A stretch of 64,000 nucleotides of DNA from Thermothielavioides terrestris NRRL 8126 (GCF_000226115.1 NC_016461.1:2418001-2482000), one strand, 5' to 3'. Shown: positions 32,415 through 43,891, counted from the first letter of the stretch. Program-made: numbers and translations. Notes: generated by a model from the letters alone, not told the origin.

Positions 32415-34906
32415 ATGGCGACCAGTATGTCCAATCCGTTTCGCTCTCGATCAATTGCTGGATACTTAAATACTGACAGGGTACAGGACAAGAGCGGATG
32501 CGGGACCGCATGCGCGGGGCAGGGTAAGACGATGCGCGCAGACTTGCGCAGCTTCGCGCAGCGCTCCCATGTTGACCAGGAAGCTAGGAAACACAATGTC
32601 GGAGACGTCGATTTTGGTTTCATTATCCCTGTTGCAGAGGAACACTTAGACGAACCTGAAGAGCCGCCTTTCACCGAGGAGCCACCTCGACCTCCAGTCC
32701 CAGTCCCAGCGCCGGTCCTCACCGCACGGCCGACCCCGAACACCTCCGCAAAGCGGAAACACCTCGATCGCGATGCCCCGCACCCGAGCCAGCCGACGAC
32801 CGCACCGCCGACTGCCACCGGCCGCGATATTTATGACATCCCCGACCACAGCACCGAGGGCGGCAGCACAATACCCGCGCCGCCTTCCGCCATCCTAGAG
32901 CGATCCCCCTCCTTGCCTCGCCCGACTCGCCCCGCAGAACCGGCAGAGCCCGAAGCGGAAGACCAACCCATGATCGACGCACCGCCCGTTCCCCTCGACC
33001 AGCCGACGACCTCCACGCGCCCCGCCCAACGACGAACCCAACCCCCGCGCGGGCCCCTCTCCAGCGTCATCTCCGCCACGAAACGCCTCTCCTTCGACCC
33101 CTCCTCCTCCCCGCCCCGCCACCCCGTAACCGCCCGCGCCGGCCACGAGGAGATGGAGGTGACCGAGAGCCCCGCCGACGCCCCCGGCAGCGGCCGGCGC
33201 AGGCCGCTGCGCCTGGGCGCCGGCACGCCCGTCGTCGGGTCGAGCACGCTGCTGCACAAGGTGCTGGAGGATGTGGACGGCGACGGCGAGGGCGGCGAGG
33301 CCGCGGCGCTGGGGAGCTCGTCACCGATCGAGAGGCGGGTGAGGACGCGGCGGAGCGGGGAGCTGAGGCGCGCGAGGATGTCCGTGTCGGGTGCCGAGCC
33401 TGAGCGTGCAGCTGCGGCTGCGTCTGCGGCTGCGGCTGCGTCTGTGGTGTCGGGCCGAGCGGGGTCGGCGACGGATGGGTCGCCTAAGGTGGTGGAGAGG
33501 GGGAAGAGGAAGGGGAGGCCGCCAGGCGCGAGGCTGTCGGGGAGCAGCGTTGCTGAGAGCGAGGCGGTGGAGGGAGTGGGCGAGGACTCGACCGCCTTGG
33601 CGGGCGAGGATGAAGACGCCGAAGTGGGGGGTGCAACAGGAGGGGCAGAAGAACCGGAACAAGAGGAGGAGGCGGCGGAAGAAGTAGACGAGAAGGAGGC
33701 CGCGCGGCGGTTGGGGAGGAAGCGCCCTCGGAGGAGCCTGCCGGCTCCATCGCCAGAGTTGAACTCGGGGCTGATGGAAGAAGCGCGGGCATCAAGACGG
33801 CGCAGGAGGAGAGAGCCGGCCAGCCCCGCGGAGCAGCAGCAGCCTGCCAAGAAAGCGCGGAAAGGCAGACCGCCGTCGAAACCCCAACCTCACCCAGAAC
33901 CCGAACTGGAACCGCAACCCCGAGCCCAGGACCAGATGAAGCCAAAAGCAGGAGTGAAGAAGCCGGCAAAGAAGAAGAGAAAGCCAGTCAGCGAGACGGA
34001 CGGGGAGGAAGAGTCGGGTTCCGTCCCGGTGACAGTCCAGCGCTTCGCCAAACCGCGCGTCACTGGGGACTCCGGCGGCGGCGATCACGACCCAAGCGCC
34101 GAGCTGCTCAACGGCGAGATCCCGTTCGCGAACCGCGGAGGCGTCAACGCCGTCGATGTCCTTTCGAAGCTCTGCGAGGAGCTGATCGAGGCGTACTTGA
34201 CCAAGCTGGAGGAGCGCGGGCGGGCGGCCGAGGACGCGGCGACCAGGAGGGAGCAGAAGACCATGTACCGGGCGCTGGAGGCGTTCCAGGAGGAGCTGCG
34301 GACGAGGTTGCTGGAGCATGTAAGTTTTCTTCTGCCGGGCAGACAGTGCGATGGTGTGGTGGTCTGGTGGCTATGACATGACTGCGAGAACTGACGCCGG
34401 CTGGCTGTAGACGATCGCTCTGGACACACTCCATGCGCTCCGCAAGAGGGTGCGGGCGGCGCAAAAGGAGAAGCTCGCGCTGCGGGACGAGATCCTGCGC
34501 ATCCGTGCCGAGAGAGAGCAGGTGGCGCTGCGGATGGATGCGATACGGATCAGGCACGAGGCCGAGAGCAAGGAGGCTCTGGTGCGTTCTGCCTCTCCCC
34601 TTAATTTTTTTTTCTTCCCCTCCTCTTCCTGCTTTGGGTTTAATGGCGTTCTGACTGTTTGGCCAGCGTCACATATCTCTCTCGTCGGCAATGCACGACA
34701 TCGACTTGGCGGTGGAACAGGGGCAGGCGGCGCCGGAGCTGTCGCCGGCAGAGCAGAAGAAGGCGGAGCTGGCGAACCTGGAGCTGCTGATCAGCCGCGT
34801 GGCGGATCAGGCATGCACCAAGAGTGACGGGGGCGGGGCGTTGAAGCAGATCAGGGAGTTCAATGCCTTTCTGGAGCGGGCAGCAGCCGTTCTAGAGGGC
34901 AGATAG
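32415..34906 (+). CDS. AME1: Inner kinetochore protein, CENP-U/Ame1-like, with AT-hook-like basic segments
   Basis: Five exons: 32415-32424 (10 nt), 32487-32523, 32588-34319, 34411-34581, 34667-34906; 729 aa. These joins produce MATRQERMRDRMRGAGKH and then VGDVDFGF, an N-terminal motif I associate with fungal Ame1/CENP-U; without splicing that motif is broken. A long disordered middle follows, rich in Pro and in charged KRGRPPG-like AT-hook patches (GKRKGRPPGAR, KKARKGRPPSKP). The ordered C-terminus from about aa 530 starts GGVNAVDVLSKLCEELIEAY and is coiled coil to the end. In yeast, Ame1 pairs with Okp1 in the COMA/CCAN complex and links centromeric nucleosomes to Mis12. The name is inferred from pattern recognition, not a search. 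The 10-nt first exon needs transcript support. Confidence 0.75.
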
Positions 34907-35047
34907 GACGCGTCGCTGCAGCGACAATCAATACCAACGCGATGAAAGTATGATCTGATGAGCTTGGTGCTTGGTACCCATAACGCATGGTGGATGATTG
35001 TACAACGTATTATTCGTACAAAATGCCGTTCCAAGTAGATCAGATCA

Positions 35048-36061
35048 TCATGTCGACTTCGGCCCAGACAAGGACGAAAACAGCCCCGCGAACTTGTCGA
35101 AAATGGTCTCCTTGCCCTCCGCTCTGCGCGCTTCCCTCTCCTTCGCCTGCTCTTGCCAGATTCCCTGGATCTTGGCCGCCATCTCGGCCTTCGCCCTATA
35201 CTCGGCCCTCAGCGCCTGCTCCTCGGCCTCGCGATCCTCAGGCGGTAGCTTCTCCAGCTGCTGCTTCCAGGCCGCCAGGGTGGCCGGGCCCGGCTCGAGC
35301 CCGTCAGGCGCCTTATCCGCTGCCGGGGTCGGGCCAGCACCAGCACCAGCACCAGCAGCAGCACCAGCAGCATCCTTCCCAGCCCCGTCCAGAAGCGGCG
35401 GGAACACGGGCGGCTCCCTGCCCTCCTCGCGCGCGCGCTCAATCTCCCTCTCCTGGGCCAGCATGCGGTGGTACAGCTCGTCGGCGCGCATCTGGATCTC
35501 CTCGTCGGCCTCGGGGGTGCGGCCGGCGACGCCCAGGTAGCCGAGCGCCTTGAGCAGGCGGCTCTGCGCGGCGTAGCACCGCTCGAAGCGCTGCACCTCG
35601 GCGCGGCACAGCGTCGCGCGCGCGGACCAGCTGCCGCCCCGCATGCACTCGGCCCAGCTGAACTGCTCGTCGGCGCAGTTCTCGAGCGCCGCCCGCCCGA
35701 TCTTCGCCTTGCGCTCCTTGAAGGCCTCCAGCACGTCCGCCAGCTTCTCGCTGTCCGTCTTGGTTTCTGCTTCGACCACCGATAGAGGTCGGTAGGTCTT
35801 CCACAGGTGGGCGTAGCGGCCGTCTTGGTAGAGGGATTGCGGGGGTACGGGTGGGGGTTGGTTCTGTTGTTGTTGTTGTTGGCTATCTTGGGAGGAGGTT
35901 GATTGTGTTTGCTGTTGTTGCTGGGGTGGCTGTTGCGAGCTGCTGCTGTTGTATTTCACGGGCGACTCCCTTTCCAGGAACTCGCGCAGCTTCGGGTCCA
36001 GCCGTCGCAGCGGGTCGGAGCTGCTGTTGTCGGAACCGAACCAGCCGTCGAACCAGCCCAT
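35048..36061 (-). CDS. Twin CX9C (CHCH-like) protein with poly-Gln N-terminal region
   Basis: Single exon, 337 aa from MGWFDGWFGSDNSSSDPLRR; the in-frame ATG 72 nt upstream is less likely because the conserved-looking MGWFDGWFG block then sits at the start. Residues 50-75 are Gln/Ser/Pro-rich with a run of six glutamines. The ordered part has two CX9C pairs: C129-C139 (CADEQFSWAEC) and C152-C162 (CRAEVQRFERC). That is the signature of CHCH proteins folded by Mia40 in the mitochondrial intermembrane space, although cytosolic and nuclear members exist. The charged C-terminal half (EREIERAREEGREPPVFPPL and KQQLEKLPPEDREAEEQAL) is probably helical and about twice the usual family length. The partner and function are unknown. 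It is convergent with the Ame1-like gene, 141 bp between stops. Confidence 0.75.
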   Translation of the reverse strand: MGWFDGWFGSDNSSSDPLRRLDPKLREFLERESPVKYNSSSSQQPPQQQQQTQSTSSQDSQQQQQQNQPPPVPPQSLYQDGRYAHLWKTYRPLSVVEAETKTDSEKLADVLEAFKERKAKIGRAALENCADEQFSWAECMRGGSWSARATLCRAEVQRFERCYAAQSRLLKALGYLGVAGRTPEADEEIQMRADELYHRMLAQEREIERAREEGREPPVFPPLLDGAGKDAAGAAAGAGAGAGPTPAADKAPDGLEPGPATLAAWKQQLEKLPPEDREAEEQALRAEYRAKAEMAAKIQGIWQEQAKEREARRAEGKETIFDKFAGLFSSLSGPKST

Positions 36062-37513
36062 TGTGTTGCTCAGGTTGATGCGCCTGTAGAATAAGTCGAA
36101 ATTGGGCGGATGTTTCGATTGCTGGATGAGCACTGCTGTGGTTCACGTTCGCGTTAGCTTCCAGGTTCCTGAGATCGGACAAGCCCGCAGATTTTGGCGG
36201 GGTGCAGCGGCAGAACTCCCGTTCTGGTAGCATGCCAAGACGAAGCTAAGAAGTTAGAATCCACCTTCTCCAGATCGTGTGGGCCGATCAACCAACCTCC
36301 CCTCCTCCCCACCTCAGGGTTGTCATTCTAAAGAATCAGGGTTGTCATTTTAAAGAAGTCGCTCCCCACAACATCCCAATCGGCAAACATGAACTTGGAA
36401 TGAGACATGGCCCGGTCTGGAGAGTTGAGAGATTGCGGCCACCCCTCGAGATGAGGAAGAGTGTGAGCAGAAGCGTAACTCATACGGCACGTCCCTCTTT
36501 CTGTTTCGTTGCTGCTGCCTTCTGTTTAGGCAAGCTCCGGCTACCTGCCGAATAACCCCCGAAGGCGCCAGCGACACTGAATCGCCGAGTCCGAGAGCAA
36601 CATGTTCATTGTCCTCATCTGTATTTTTGCTATGGTTTGCCCTCCTCACCCTCGGTTCGCGCCAAAAGACGGCTCAGTGTATGCGACGCCTTGACCTCTC
36701 CGGTGCAAGTGGCAGCCGTCGACCGGGGCCGAGGTTTCACGGCCCTGGCGAGTCGTTTAACCTTATCTCAACCTGACTATTGCAGTATCGTACATACACT
36801 ATGTACGGATGCTGTCGCTCGTGCATTGCATTGCATCGCCCTTCGCTAGCGATTTTGGTGGCTGCCCCTGATCGCCGCTAACATGGAGAGTTTGTCTCGG
36901 CGGGATGCCGGTTTCATCACTGCAGGGCTGCGTGTCAGAGCTCGCTCAGCCCCCCGGTCCCATCCCACCTCCTGCCTCGTCGAGCCGCAATGCCCAAGCC
37001 GGAGCATGAACGGATGTTCCAGAAGCGCACTCATCTCATGATGGGCGTGCCTGACAGCTTCTTGGCGGGACGGCAGCAGTGCCTGAGCCGAGAGGCGGCA
37101 ACCCCTGTTGTCATGTTCCCATGAGCGGGATACGGACACTTGCCTGCCCTGCGTCTTGTCCGCACCTCTCGATATCGCTTCAGGGAGAGTACCGCGACCG
37201 AACCGGGGCCATGCCTTCGAGCAGTGATGCTCATGCTCGGCATGTCGCGGATCGCGTGAAGAGGTCCTGCCGCCATATATCCTCCTATTACCCGGCAGGC
37301 TCCTTGTTCACCTTGCCTTCGCGATTTGACCATCCATTTCCTGTGGTGTCAGCTCTCTTTCCTTCCGTCGTTCACTTCTTGACTGCAGGTCAGCGTAATT
37401 GTTTGCTTCTCTACGATCTTTACACGCCCTTCATCGATACAATCTTTAAGAGCGCCAGCTTCAGCCTGGCTTAATACTCACCTTACAATCCCCATCACAA
37501 GTGTACGACGCCG
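36062..37513. other. Divergent intergenic region, 1.45 kb
   Basis: No gene supported; short ORFs only. It contains the promoters of the CX9C protein and of the wall protein. Confidence 0.5.
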
Positions 37514-38894
37514 ATGATGTATCTCTCAACGAGCACCTTCGTCACAGTGCTCCTGGCAACCGCCCTCCAGGATGTGGCTGCGGCTTCTCAGAGGAACAAT
37601 GGCACGCTCTCAAACGCGGGCTCTCGCTCCGGGACGGGATCGGGGAGAAACTCGGGAACGCACGATGGGAACAAATTGCGGATACAGACCACTACCAACT
37701 CGGCGCAGACAAGTGGTGCAATTCCCCCCGAGGTTCTAGCGGCCCAACAGTCGAGTGCTGCTGCCGTTGCGTCCGCCGTCGCCGCCGCCAACTCCGCGGC
37801 GGCAGCAGGAGGGCTGAAGCAACCGCCGGGTTTGCAAGCCAACGCGTCGCCCGCCTCGCTTCAGCCCTTGCCCATCCTGGGAGCTGGGGGTGCCGTCGCT
37901 ACGTCGACCGACTTGCAATCATCCGTGGCTGTGTCGTCGGTGGCCACCGTCATTGGAACGCAGCCGGCCGTTGTTACGACTCAGAGTGCGGCAGGCGGAC
38001 TCAGGCAACCTCCCGGGCTCAGCAGTACTACGGCTGGCCTAGCCTTGAAACCACTGCCGAATCAATCAAACCTTGCGACTTCGGTATGTTTAGTCTGGGT
38101 GCTCAAGGGGTCAGGTCAGGAAACGCAGCTAAACCATCGGCTTGCGGGGTCTGCAGGTTGCTACGTCAGCCGCACCATCCACCACCGGTGCAGCTCTCGC
38201 CTCCTTTACACCCTTCAGCGGCGACACAACCGCGGCCGACATCGCCGCCGGCTCGTCAACCTCCACCGACGCGGCCGCCATTGGCTCTTTCACCCAGACC
38301 CCCGCCACCTCCGCCCTCACCAGCGGCGCCGATGCCCTCACCTCCGATATCACCCAGCCCACCAGCGGCCTGACCTCGCTCCCCACCGACGCGACCGCAT
38401 CGCCCTCCGAGACCCTCTTCACCCCTCCGGGCCTCAGCGAGACCTCCGGCTCCGGCGCCTCCTCCTCGCCGTCCCTGAAACCCCTCCCCAACGTCGCCGG
38501 CGACTCCAGCTCCGGCTCCGGTTCGGAAACGACAGGCGGCTCGCTCAAGCCGCTGCCCAACGCCCTGCCCACCGACGTCGCCACCATCACGACCGCCACC
38601 AATGACAACAACGGCGTGCTGTCCTCCCTGCCGACGGCCGGCTTGACGTCGTCGGCGGAGGCGGCCCTGACGACGCTGACGACGGTCGACAACGGCGTGA
38701 CCAGCACGCTGGTCACGGCCGTCGCGGCGCAGACGAGCGGCATCGCGCAGCTGGCGGGCAATTCCAGCAGCGCGAGCGCCACCGCGACTGCGGTGACCGC
38801 CGGGTCTGAGCGGGGCGCCACTGCTGGGGCCAGGGGCGTGGTCGTGGCCGTTGTGGCCGGCGCGGTGGGGCTGTTGAGCGTGTTGATGATGTAG
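37514..38894 (+). CDS. GPI-anchored Ser/Thr/Ala-rich cell-wall protein with short internal repeats
   Basis: Two exons, 37514-38083 and 38157-38894 (intron gtatgt...tctgcag), 435 aa. A signal peptide is visible (MMYLSTSTFVTVLLATAL...AAA) and the C-terminus has the GPI pattern: a small-residue stretch GSERGATAGARG, then VVVAVVAGAVGLLSVLMM ending at the stop. Between them the chain is Ser/Thr/Ala-rich and likely O-mannosylated. Two short motifs alternate: a PPGL type (GGLKQPPGLQ, GGLRQPPGLS, FTPPGLSE) and a KPLPN type (SLQPLPI, ALKPLPN, SLKPLPN twice). I do not recognise a catalytic domain. Large overlapping ORFs on both strands (37501-38605 and 38129-38821) arise from GC-rich codon usage and are not counted. 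Confidence 0.85.
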
Positions 38895-40206
38895 ATTTTG
38901 CATCCTCTTTTTTCTTCCTGGGGCTGGGTTCAGGGGACAGGGGATAACGTGGATTCGTGGCTGTGCCATATGCTGCTGGCAGTTAGAGTGGGTGACATTT
39001 CCTTTTGCTCTCTTGGTTCGCTATCTGGGATCCGTCTGTCTACTCTACTGAGCTACGGTCTGTGGCCTGGCTGATGGTGTGCGCGGCGGGATGGCGAAGG
39101 CTGGCAAGATACGGAGTCGCCGACTTGGAAGGGCCAATAAGGCAATGGTGTCTCTCGGCAGGGTCCCAAGAGAGCCCTGTTTATGATTGGGATGTGAATA
39201 AGGGAGCGGTACGGATTACAGTATTTGAGTGGTGCTCAGATAAGTGCCTGAACAATAAGAATATCAACGATTCGCGCGACCGCCATCAGGCCGGCAAATG
39301 GCTTACACGGAACCCTGCTTTCGATCACCCGCAGGTTTTCTCCAAGCTGCGGCGCTCTAGCTTACATCAGACGATATAGTGCCAGTCTGGTGCGTAGAGT
39401 TCGGTCAGCTGCCGTTCCGGTGCGTAGAGTTCGGTCAGCTGCCGTTCCGTGCGTCCGAAACGTGGGTGGTTTCGGGGGTAGGGGGGAATGCTTCCTCGGG
39501 GTTATGGAAAATTGCGTTATGCTTATATCTCGGCACATAGCCTTAAAATTACACAATAGGTAGGACTTGTCTGGTGAGATGGAGCGGACTGTTTCCAGTG
39601 CTCTGTGTATCGATACATGTGAGTTGGAAGGGAGCAGTGCGAGGAAGGCAGGGACGCTACCCAGCAACTTCAACTCCTGCGTAAGTCGGCCACCCCCCGG
39701 GCCTCTCTGAGAAAAGCCATAACGGACCCAGTTCAGCTCTGGCAGGCTTGGGCTGTCTCAGCGTCAATTTGAAGATCTCAAGGAAGACTGCGTTATGTTC
39801 ATTCCTATCAATCAGGGAACGGCCAGCACATGTCTCAGATGTAGGCGCCATCTAAGACACTGACTGTCTCCCAGGATTCCAGCACACGGCTCAACCGTAA
39901 ACATGGCCACCTTAGTGTTTGGGATGGCTTGCGCAAACAAAGCATCTGAAGACACCGAGGCACGAGAACCGAGGGTGGATAATGAGTTGCCAGCCAGAGA
40001 ACTCTATCGTGTCATGTACATGTACCCCAACGGAGATGCTTTTGGGGGAAGGGACAGGGTACCAGCCACGCAGTGAATAGAAATCTGAACATGACCGATA
40101 CCCAAAAGCCCAAGGAAGAAGACCAAGTAAGTCTACAACACAGGAAACGCCCTCCACAATAAATATCTCCCTCCTCCCAAGCCACCCCTCTTCCTTCCTC
40201 TTCCCC
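38895..40206. other. Convergent intergenic region, 1.3 kb, with a 30-bp tandem duplication
   Basis: No supported gene. Besides the duplicated 30-mer at 39389-39448 nothing distinctive was seen. Confidence 0.5.
39389..39448. repeat. Exact head-to-tail duplication of a 30-bp unit
   Basis: The unit beginning GGTGCGTAGAGTTCGGTCAG and ending CTGCCGTTCC occurs at 39389-39418 and again at 39419-39448 without a mismatch. It is in noncoding sequence and lacks divergence, so it is either recent or constrained. Confidence 0.9.
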
Positions 40207-41860
40207 TCACTCCCCTGGCATGCCCAACCGAATGTTATCATACCGGCTCTCCGGATAGGCCAACCAGTTCTGCGCCGTGTCCAGCCTGCCCATCCCCCCG
40301 GCCAGCGCGCCGACCAAGCTCGCATTCCCGACCTTATCCCCGCTCGCCTCCCAGAACACGGCGCCGCCCATGCCCTTCCGGACCAGATATTCGGCCTTGG
40401 CCGCGGCGCTGCGCAGCGTGTCGTACGAGACCAGCTCGCCCGTCTCGGCGTCGAAGCTGTAGCTCGCGCCGGCCTCGTCGTCGTACAGCACGGCGGCGGC
40501 GCCCGGGCGCGGCAGGTCGCGGTACAGCCAGATGCCCGGCTGGAACGAGCCCGGGCCGACGCCGGCGTAGGGCAGGCCCAAGCCCTTGGTCGCCTCGAAG
40601 GCGCGCCCGTACAGCGGCAGGCCCAGCACCAGCTTGCGCGCGGGCACGCCGCGCCCGATGTAGTCGGCCACCGCCCGGTCCGTGCTGAACTTGGTCGCCA
40701 GCGGGTTGCGCGCGCTCGCGTGCAGGTTCGCCTGGTGGCCCGTCGTCGAGTCCCACGGGCCGGCGTAGTCGTACGCCATCAGGTGCCATGCGTCCAGCAG
40801 GGGGTCCATCGCTGCGACGTCCAAAGTGTTGTAGTTCTGCGGCCCCGCCGGCGCGGCGACCGTCAGTTCGAAGTGGTACCCCGGCGCGTGCGCGGCGGCG
40901 TATGCGTCCAGGGCCTGCCGGCATGTTTGCAGCAGCTGCACGAAGTTTTGGGCTTCGGCTGCGCTCGAGGGGTATTCCCAGTCGATGTCGAGGCCGTCGA
41001 AGCCCCAGTCTGGTTATGGGTTAAGCGGGGTGGGTGAGTTGAGTGATTGTGTTCTTTCAGGCCGAGCGGGCGTCGGGAACTTACCTTTCAGTAGCGTGAC
41101 GGACGAGTTGCAGAAGCGTTGGCGTCCGTCCTCGGTTGCGGCAACTGGGGCAAACTTGGGAGAGTATGTCCAGCCGCCGATGGAGAGGAGCGTCTTCAAC
41201 CGTCTGTGCTTCTTCTTGAGGATGTACAGCTGCTTGACACAGCCGTAGGCGTTCTGTCCCTTGTCGTTCCACGAATCCGTGGCATAGTGCTTTTCGAGGT
41301 CCGAATAGGAGTCGGATGATTTCCTGTTGGTCTTGTTAGTCGGGTGCGCCTGGCTCTGCCACCGTTTCTCGCACTTACACCTCTCCATCGGACCCGATGT
41401 CGGCGAAAGCATAGAGCACGTGGGTGAGCTTATCCGCTGGAAGCTGCTGGGGTTGGAAGTTGGCCCCATAGATGCCCCTGAAACCGTGAGCGGACTAGTT
41501 CTGGGCGACTTTGAGTCGGGGAACGAACCAGTTGGTGAAGTAGAGAGCATTGCGATAGGTCACCACCCTGGCAGTTGCGTTACCGCTGGCAACGGTTGCG
41601 TTTTCAGGCGATACAAAGAGTGGCATGGTTGACGATGGTGCTGGTGGAGAGTTGGTTGTAGCAGCCGCGGTGGTTCCCCCTTCCCCCTTGGAGGCCGCCA
41701 TCTGCGTAGGCTCAGGCAGCCATACTGTTTCTGTCACCGTTGCGCCCTCACATTGCACTTGACCGTCCTCTCCGGGGCCGAGGCGAACACTCTTTGGCAA
41801 GGTCGATGCTGTGGACAGCAATACAAAGGGAGCGACGAGAAGGAAAAAGGAAAACAACAT
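40207..41860 (-). CDS. Secreted GH18 chitinase (fungal class V, endochitinase-like)
   Basis: Four exons: 41860-41529, 41477-41379, 41323-41085, 41009-40207; 490 aa. A signal peptide ([19 protein letters not shown]) precedes a Thr/Pro-rich spacer of about 80 residues, then the TIM barrel starts at [20 protein letters not shown]. The SxGG motif is [15 protein letters not shown]. The catalytic signature [11 protein letters not shown] spans a splice junction, and Glu235 is the proton donor with Asp231 and Asp233. The later [31 protein letters not shown] and [14 protein letters not shown] blocks are also typical. The enzyme cleaves internal beta-1,4-GlcNAc bonds of chitin, in wall remodelling or exogenous chitin use. 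No chitin-binding module is present. The N-terminal spacer is longer than in the common 42-kDa enzymes. Confidence 0.95.
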
Positions 41861-43249
41861 CTTGCTCTCCAGCCTGCGAGACCAACTCAGCTGTATGGAC
41901 CGTAAGAAGGGAGGGGAATAAGGCCACAGGGGAGGACAGGGCCTGCTGAGGGGAGGTATAAGAAGAGTCAGTCACTGCCCTGCGCGCCAGTTCAAGGAAT
42001 GTGTCTAAATGACTGTGATGGCGACATGACAGCGACCCAACCCAACAACCCTCGACAACTCAGGAATGGAATACCCCCACCACCACCACTGGGGCACTTA
42101 GCAAATGAAGTCCCACGATCACACGGTCCAGCACATGTTTGAAGCAACGGCCAGCCGGTGCTCTGCCAGGTTTTAGCCTGGGCCTCTCGGCCCGCAAGGG
42201 AAGATGAGGAATGTTTCAGCAAAAGTACGCGCGCGGGACACAGGTCCCTATCTCCAAGAAACGGATCGTCCCCTGGGGAAAGAGATATGGAAACGGACAT
42301 GGCATATCGCGGAATGGGATATAGGCCATACGGACGGGAGATGATGCGGGAGAAGCCCAGACGGCATTACCACTCCATACATCCGGTTATACGTTATATG
42401 AGAAGAGGAACGATAACGGCCGCTTTGACTGCCTTATTGCCGTCGGCCTCTAAAGAAAGGGACGCCTGGCCGGATATCCGGGATTTCAGAAGCCTGCTTG
42501 GCTTGCGATATGCAGGAGGCCCGCAATCTTCGGTGCAGTCCAACGAAGCATGCAGGATGCCATACCGGTTATAGCTTATGAAGGCCGAAGAACCGGCAGT
42601 GGGATCGCCATGTGGCGCTCGGGAGATCGCAGCTGGCGATCACAGCAGGGAGATGCAAGCATGGCATAACTAGCCCTGCCGAGATTGTCATGCACTTCTG
42701 TGCAACTCACTGCTAGCCCCTTATGTCTTCACTTCACACCCGGACGACGACAACAACAACAAAAACAACCTTGGCATGCTACATACTATACATGCCCTAA
42801 GATTCCCTTTGCAAAAACCCTCCTGCGTCGATGAATGACTGGAGCCTCAACATCCAATATCCTCCCTCATTGAAACCGTCCCTATCCATTGCTGGTTTTC
42901 CTCATCCCCTCGCAGTTTCAAAAGCCAGACACCTGAGCACCGTAACGCCGTACCATGAGAGAACAACCTGAGGAGGTAACAACCAAGCTCCGAATATGGA
43001 ACTCCAAATACGTAGGTATCGACGGCAGGCACTGCGTCTGACAACGCCAACCTCATGAGGTCCTTTGCATTCTACACCCACATCTCACCAAGCGTTCCCG
43101 ATACTTATGTTACCTCACGTCCTCTTCAACCCTGCTGCACCTCCGTTGTCTTCTTTTCTGACACATCAGCCTGCGGTCTGCGATTTCACGTTAGCTCTCC
43201 CCTTATCACGAACCAAACCAAACATTCCCCAACGGAGATAGGTAGCGAC
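41861..43249. other. Intergenic, 1.4 kb; no gene seen
   Basis: Includes a 12-bp perfect palindrome CCGGATATCCGG near 42472 and several short CCGGTTATA-type words (about 42382 and 42564), but no ORF with family features. The left part is likely the chitinase promoter. Confidence 0.45.
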
Positions 43250-43891
43250 TCACGCAGCCTCCTCCCCCTTCCCCTCCCCCTTCCCCTCCCCCTTCTCCGT
43301 CACCAATCCCAACCGCCCCTTCCCCTCCCCCTCCGCCTTGCCACCACCACCACCACCACCACCACCACCACCACCACCACCACCACCACCACCGCCCTCC
43401 AACCCCATCCACAGCACGGGCATCGCCGCAAACCCAACCATGACCCCGACCCAGCTGCGCCACCCGCCCATGGCCCACTCCCCGATCCCCCTCGCCCCCC
43501 CGCCCAGCACCTCGTACCCGACCAGCCCGGCCAGCGCCTCGGCCAGCACGACGACGGCGGCCGCGACGCCGCCGATGGCCAGCCGGAACCAGGCGGCGCG
43601 CGGCACCTCGCAGCGCACGACGAGGAGCCTGGCGTAGATCGCCGAGAGGGTGAGGACCAGCGCCGGCAGCGGGAGCGGGAGCGGTAGGGATGGGGATGGG
43701 GTTGTTGTTGTTGTTGTTGTTCCCGGGGCGAGGAGGCGGTGCAGGAGGGCCGAGAGGAGCAGGGCGGTGCCAAAGACCAGCGCGGCGTAGAGCAGGGCCA
43801 GGCGCACGACGAAGAAGGCCAGCGCGACGTCCCAGAGGATCTCGATGACCGAGTCCCCGGCTGGTTCGAAGGGGAGGAAGCTGTTGGCCAT
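43250..43891 (-). CDS. Small fungal membrane protein of unknown function containing a poly-Gly microsatellite
   Basis: Single exon, 213 aa. Four hydrophobic segments are visible: ILWDVALAFFVVRLALLYAA with its extension, LPALVLTLSAIYARLLVV, AIGGVAAAVVVLAEALAGLV, and WRSWVGVMVGFAAMPVLWM. A Thr7 run (GTT/TTG repeats at about 43701-43722) lies in the loop after the first. The C-terminus is a run of about 20 glycines from a (CCA)n microsatellite on the plus strand, followed by KAEGEGKGRLGLVTEKGEG, itself derived from a CCTTCCCCTCC-type repeat. The membrane part is believable as a gene; the repeat tail is likely length-variable between strains. The family is not recognised. Confidence 0.7.
   Translation of the reverse strand: MANSFLPFEPAGDSVIEILWDVALAFFVVRLALLYAALVFGTALLLSALLHRLLAPGTTTTTTTPSPSLPLPLPLPALVLTLSAIYARLLVVRCEVPRAAWFRLAIGGVAAAVVVLAEALAGLVGYEVLGGGARGIGEWAMGGWRSWVGVMVGFAAMPVLWMGLEGGGGGGGGGGGGGGGGGGGKAEGEGKGRLGLVTEKGEGKGEGKGEEAA
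43341..43392. repeat. (CCA)n / (GGT)n trinucleotide microsatellite inside a coding region
   Basis: About 17 perfect trinucleotide copies, coding for glycine on the minus strand. Because the period is three, expansion or contraction keeps the reading frame of the membrane protein. Confidence 0.9.

Noticed and set aside
32831..33850. 339-codon antisense ORF over the Ame1-like gene
   Set aside because: Low-complexity Ser/Ala/Pro composition and mirror of a GC-rich coding strand; the sense strand has conserved motifs and proper introns.
37501..38605. Overlapping ORFs of 290 and 363 codons in the GPI-protein region
   Set aside because: They run through the intron in a different frame; the spliced frame gives a signal peptide and GPI tail.
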